From an uncultured Eubacteriales bacterium (GTDB lineage: Bacteria > Bacillota > Clostridia > Oscillospirales > Acutalibacteraceae): 25,763 nt of DNA. The stretch spans positions 1 to 25,763 of the forward strand of contig CAKSHJ010000015.1 in NCBI GenBank assembly GCA_934457095.1. Reading direction: 5' to 3'. Shown in pieces: positions 23,483-25,763 of the stretch. Every line of letters begins with the position of its first letter. Position 1 is the stretch's first letter. The notes beneath the pieces are model-generated. The model was not told the DNA's origin and ran no database searches. It worked only from the letters and a program-made list of their open reading frames with translations. The position numbers and the translations under genes were made by a program.

Positions 23483-24274
23483 TTATTTCAAACAGCGATT
23501 TCTGTGCTTAAAAAAGGCGCAGTTGTGCCATAGTATAGATCTCTTAATTAACTTAGAGTATAAAGCTCTTCCTTTTTTAAGGCTATAGTTCATTCTTTGT
23601 ATAGTTCGTGGGGGGGACATTGGTGACATAAGGGGGAGGGACAAAAAGTAGAAAAGAAACGATAAGATATAGGTAAATGCGGAAATTTTTGTAGGGCAGG
23701 TGGAAATTGTATCGCATTTGGGCGTTGTTAAGAGATAGCGGTTTTTGCTGTTTGCAAGCTTATCATTGATACTGCGCCATTGACGGCGTACAGTGATAAG
23801 CGCCGTTGCGGTCAATTTTTTTACACACCGCCAAACAGTAGATACGCTGATTTTACAATCGGCTGCAATCTGCTTTGCGGACGGGTAGCATTCGTCTTTT
23901 TGTCCGGCTCTTGCAGACAGGCAGTGGTATACTTTTTGCTCTGTGCCGGTTAGGGCTGCCTGCGCTGCCTGTGTTTTGCAGGCGTAGGTACGGGTGTTTT
24001 CTTTGCTGTCTTTTAGGATATAGTAATTAGAGGTTTGGCTGCCGTTTTTGCGAAAGCGCGGAACAATCTCAATTAGCTCTTTTGCGGCCAGCTCCTTGGT
24101 GGCACGGCTTACGGTTTTAGTAGACACCCCGATTTTAGCAGCGATGGTAGGTACGCTTGGCCAGCTTTTGCGGGTTTTGTTGCCTGCAGCCATTGCAAGG
24201 TACTGGTAAACTGCAAATGTAGATTTTGTGAGGTCGGCTTGCAGTGCAGCGGTGTTGCATAAAAAATAATTCAT
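23483..24274 (-). CDS. Tandem helix-turn-helix protein, possibly replication initiator or regulator
   Basis: This encodes 263 aa. RBS AGGAGA lies 7 bases before the start at 24274. Two winged-helix HTH units are visible: about residues 15-75 (SWPSVPTIAAKIGVSTKTVS, RATKELAAKELIEIV) and about 105-165 (CYPSAKQIAADCKISVSTVW, RCVKKLTATALITVRR). This HTH_36-like pairing is found in phage, plasmid and ICE proteins that bind origins or regulate. The last 80 residues are of different character (hydrophobic LSFLFYFLSLPLMSPMSPPR, then basic) and may be a degraded or shifted C-terminus. It is adjacent to a primase-like gene, supporting a replication role. Confidence 0.7.
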   Translation of the reverse strand: MNYFLCNTAALQADLTKSTFAVYQYLAMAAGNKTRKSWPSVPTIAAKIGVSTKTVSRATKELAAKELIEIVPRFRKNGSQTSNYYILKDSKENTRTYACKTQAAQAALTGTEQKVYHCLSARAGQKDECYPSAKQIAADCKISVSTVWRCVKKLTATALITVRRQWRSINDKLANSKNRYLLTTPKCDTISTCPTKISAFTYILSFLFYFLSLPLMSPMSPPRTIQRMNYSLKKGRALYSKLIKRSILWHNCAFFKHRNRCLK

Positions 24275-24293
24275 AGTTCATTCTCCTTTTTGT

Positions 24294-24322
24294 TTGACAA
24301 TATAATTTTTTAATGATAAAAT
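24294..24322 (+). promoter_or_regulatory. Plus-strand promoter for a short RNA
   Basis: TTGACA (24294-24299), 17-bp spacer, TAAAAT (24317-24322), pointing away from the HTH gene into a region with no plus-strand gene. An ACCTCA-TAGT-TGAGGT inverted repeat (24329-24344) sits at the expected start. Confidence 0.6.
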
Positions 24323-24328
24323 AAGGTT

Positions 24329-24435
24329 ACCTCATAGTTGAGGTTTCTTTTATTTGACAATTTAAATTTGTCGGTGTGGTGGCCGACGAAGAAAAGCAAC
24401 CGTTCCGTGCAAGGGGTTTGGTTGCTTTTCTTTTT
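24329..24435 (+). ncRNA. Predicted ~105-nt small RNA in the leader of the HTH gene
   Basis: It is bounded by the promoter at 24294-24322 and the terminator at 24392-24435. It contains hairpins ACCTCA/TGAGGT and GTCGG/CCGAC (about 24370-24387). It is antisense to any transcript running from the primase gene into the HTH gene, an arrangement like counter-transcript RNAs that control plasmid replication genes. There is no direct evidence of expression. Confidence 0.45.
24392..24435 (+). terminator. Intrinsic terminator between primase and HTH genes
   Basis: AAAAGCAACC (24392-24401) pairs with GGTTGCTTTT (24420-24429), followed by CTTTTTG. On the minus strand the complement ends GGTTGCTTTTCTTC, so it may also end the primase operon. 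Confidence 0.75.
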
Positions 24436-24439
24436 GTTT

Positions 24440-24535
24440 TTATGTGGCAAGTCCTGTAAATTGCAGCGTCATATTCGTTGTTTGCGCTACTTCCGCAGCA
24501 AAATCTGCCTGTTCTGTGCCGATAAAAAGAGTCAA
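24440..24535 (-). CDS. Possible 31-aa ORF coupled to the primase gene
   Basis: A TTG at 24535, one base after the primase stop, is preceded by AAAGGAG within the primase end. The peptide starts MTLFIGTEQADFAAEVAQTT and stops at 24440, 5 bases before the terminator stem. Good ribosome site, coupling and position before the terminator argue for a real small gene; I recognise no family. Confidence 0.4.
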   Translation of the reverse strand: MTLFIGTEQADFAAEVAQTTNMTLQFTGLAT

Positions 24536-24536
24536 A

Positions 24537-25535
24537 TTATCTGCTCCTTTTTTGTTTGGGACGGACTGTCTCAGCTTGCATATCCAGTGCATCTTCTTTG
24601 CGCGTCGCCATTTCCTGCTGCAGATCCTCATTCCAATCTTTATGTTCGGGCTTCCAGACCTCGATGTTATCTTGGTAGCCATGCTCAGAGAGTAGCTGTC
24701 TAATTCTTTCGGTAGCAGCTGCGCCGGCAGCGTCATTGTCTAAGCATAAGATAACGCTTTTAGCCGGTTGCTGTTGCAGGTGATGACTGATTGCCTGTGT
24801 TTTATGTGTGCCGGAGAGAGCCAGATAGTTATAATCATGATAATCTATACCGGCATTTTTCAGTAGCGTGGCAACGGATAATATGTCAATTACGCTTTCG
24901 GCGATAAACAGTCGCTTGTTTTCGCCGTGATTAAGGTAAAAGCATTCGTTATAATTGCTGCCTACGATGTCGCCGACAAATTTATGCTGAGAGTTGGTGC
25001 CTCGTTGATTTGCAAATACCGGCTTACGCTGGTTGTCATACCCGACAAACACACAGTTTTTCCGCTTGTCCTGATACAGGCGTTCGTCTTTCATCAGCTC
25101 GTTTACAATTTGGCAGTCGATTTTGCGGGTCTGGGTCAGGTATGCAAACACATTTTTGTTGTTCACATCTTTTTCGGGCAAAGTAAAAGTTTTTGGCGGT
25201 TCGGTATCCGGGACGGTTCGTTCCGGCGGTTTTGCAGGTACAGATATATCATTTGTAATATGCGCAATGTTTTTTAGTTTTGCAATGGCGTCTTTTTTAT
25301 CTACATCCTCAAAGTGCATTACAAAATCAATAATATCGCCGCTTACATCATAAGCGTTGCGCCAGAATTTTTGTTTATCTGTATCAATCCGCAGGCTGTC
25401 ATGCTCCTTGCAGGTTAGATATTTGCCTTTGCGTAAGAGGGTAAAGCCAATTTGCCTTGCGTAATCCTCAATGCGCACACGTTGTTTGATTGTCTGTACT
25501 TCCTTTCTGATTTTTTCAAGATATTGTTCTGACAT
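24537..25535 (-). CDS. Primase-like protein, zinc-finger/DUF3991/Toprim
   Basis: This encodes 332 aa. The start at 25535 (MSEQYLEKIRKEVQ) has AAGGAAG upstream; codons before it lack a site. The N-terminal region YLTCKEHDSLRIDTDKQKFW, then GDIIDFVMHFE, resembles a degenerate CHC2 zinc finger of DnaG-like primases. The middle (about 120-190) fits DUF3991. The Toprim domain follows, with LFIAESVIDILSVATL (catalytic Glu) and VILCLDNDAAG (the DxD-type DND). Such proteins occur in ICEs and plasmids and are thought to prime the transferred strand. The C-terminus is Lys/Arg-rich. Confidence 0.82.
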   Translation of the reverse strand: MSEQYLEKIRKEVQTIKQRVRIEDYARQIGFTLLRKGKYLTCKEHDSLRIDTDKQKFWRNAYDVSGDIIDFVMHFEDVDKKDAIAKLKNIAHITNDISVPAKPPERTVPDTEPPKTFTLPEKDVNNKNVFAYLTQTRKIDCQIVNELMKDERLYQDKRKNCVFVGYDNQRKPVFANQRGTNSQHKFVGDIVGSNYNECFYLNHGENKRLFIAESVIDILSVATLLKNAGIDYHDYNYLALSGTHKTQAISHHLQQQPAKSVILCLDNDAAGAAATERIRQLLSEHGYQDNIEVWKPEHKDWNEDLQQEMATRKEDALDMQAETVRPKQKRSR

Positions 25536-25569
25536 TATGCATCTTCCTTTTCTTTTTCTGTTAAAATAA

Positions 25570-25595
25570 AAAATCACAGCCGGAGCTGTGATTTT
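25570..25595 (-). terminator. Terminator after the CHAP gene
   Basis: AAAATCACAGC (25570-25580) pairs with GCTGTGATTTT (25585-25595), loop CGGA; on the minus strand it is followed by TTTTTTATTTT. A strong stem, it isolates the CHAP gene from the primase gene. Confidence 0.85.
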
Positions 25596-25604
25596 GTGGG
25601 GCGA

Positions 25605-25763
25605 TTAACTTAAAAGGGGATAAGCGGGCGTGCCGTAACCCTGAATGACGTTGCTGTTTGCAGCGTAGGTCATGCGGGTACAGGTGTCGCCGGAGTTGCC
25701 CTCGATTGTGTGTACCACGCCGTAGCGGGTATACTCGACAATGCCGACATGGTCGGAAATGCC
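25605..25763 (-). CDS. C-terminal end of a CHAP-domain peptidoglycan hydrolase (partial)
   Basis: The last 52 codons are present; the gene continues past the window edge. The visible part, GISDHVGIVEYTRYGVVHTI then EGNSGDTCTRMTYAAN, contains the His (DHVGIV) and the EGN motif of CHAP amidase/endopeptidase domains. In conjugative elements these proteins open the cell wall for the transfer machinery, which supports an ICE or conjugative plasmid identity for the right-hand element. Confidence 0.8.
   Translation of the reverse strand, partial: GISDHVGIVEYTRYGVVHTIEGNSGDTCTRMTYAANSNVIQGYGTPAYPLLS

Overview
The window looks like chromosomal DNA of a low-to-moderate GC anaerobic member of the Bacillota (Clostridia-like, gut type). 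The reasons are strong AGGAGG-type ribosome binding sites, TTG starts, many hairpin-plus-U-tract terminators, housekeeping proteins that read as Firmicute versions (single-chain glycyl-tRNA synthetase, YmfI-like reductase, TsaD, RsmE, GTP-type PEPCK), and mobile-element genes of a kind common in gut Clostridia. I cannot name a genus from sequence alone.

Layout. (1) 1-8970 is a mosaic of mobile DNA. A mobilization cassette comes first (candidate oriT, small DNA-binding protein, MobV-type relaxase, small ORF, strong terminator), followed by a large serine recombinase. Then comes a visibly AT-rich block with a decayed NERD/superfamily-1 helicase remnant and an intact DUF2290 gene, which looks like a broken defence-type gene pair. 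A second module follows: DUF6076 protein on the minus strand, excisionase-like HTH protein, 101-aa protein, and a small serine resolvase whose frame breaks exactly at an A_AAA_AAG slippery heptamer. Last are fossils of a RhuM-type protein fused to the remains of another large serine recombinase. (2) 8980-21400 is core chromosome: dusB, polA, an alpha/beta hydrolase, a YwlE-like phosphatase, rimI, tsaD, GTP-type PEPCK, ymfI-like reductase, rsmE, glycyl-tRNA synthetase, a GtrA-family membrane protein, and a tRNA cluster Pro(TGG)-Thr(TGT)-Tyr(GTA). (3) 21401-25763 is a second mobile element, ICE- or plasmid-like. It holds a gene-free hairpin-rich stretch, a compact Fst-like type I toxin/antisense-RNA module, a NYN-domain nuclease gene with an elaborate leader, a tandem-HTH protein, a DUF3991/Toprim primase-like protein and the end of a CHAP amidase. 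The tRNA-Tyr gene next to it is a plausible attachment site, but no attL/attR duplication is visible.

The most interesting part is 22026-23188. A 16-bp perfect palindrome, TGGGACGTACGTCCCA, occurs three times (one copy extended to 26 bp, one to 18 bp). It brackets the toxin/antitoxin module and then the NYN gene. Two copies lie exactly 40 bp (centre to centre) upstream of the -35 boxes of two minus-strand promoters, and the third covers the -35 position of the toxin promoter. The toxin locus has all the architectural marks of Fst/par: a 26-codon hydrophobic peptide, convergent promoters, a shared bidirectional terminator, direct repeats over the toxin start codon and at the antisense 5' end, and 5'-3' long-range pairing. 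The NYN gene adds an operator-like 24-bp palindrome at its predicted transcription start and an attenuator-like terminator in its leader. A further small RNA is predicted at about 24329-24435. Together these suggest a stability/replication-control region in which one palindrome-binding factor may coordinate several promoters or act as a centromere-type system. That last step is inference.
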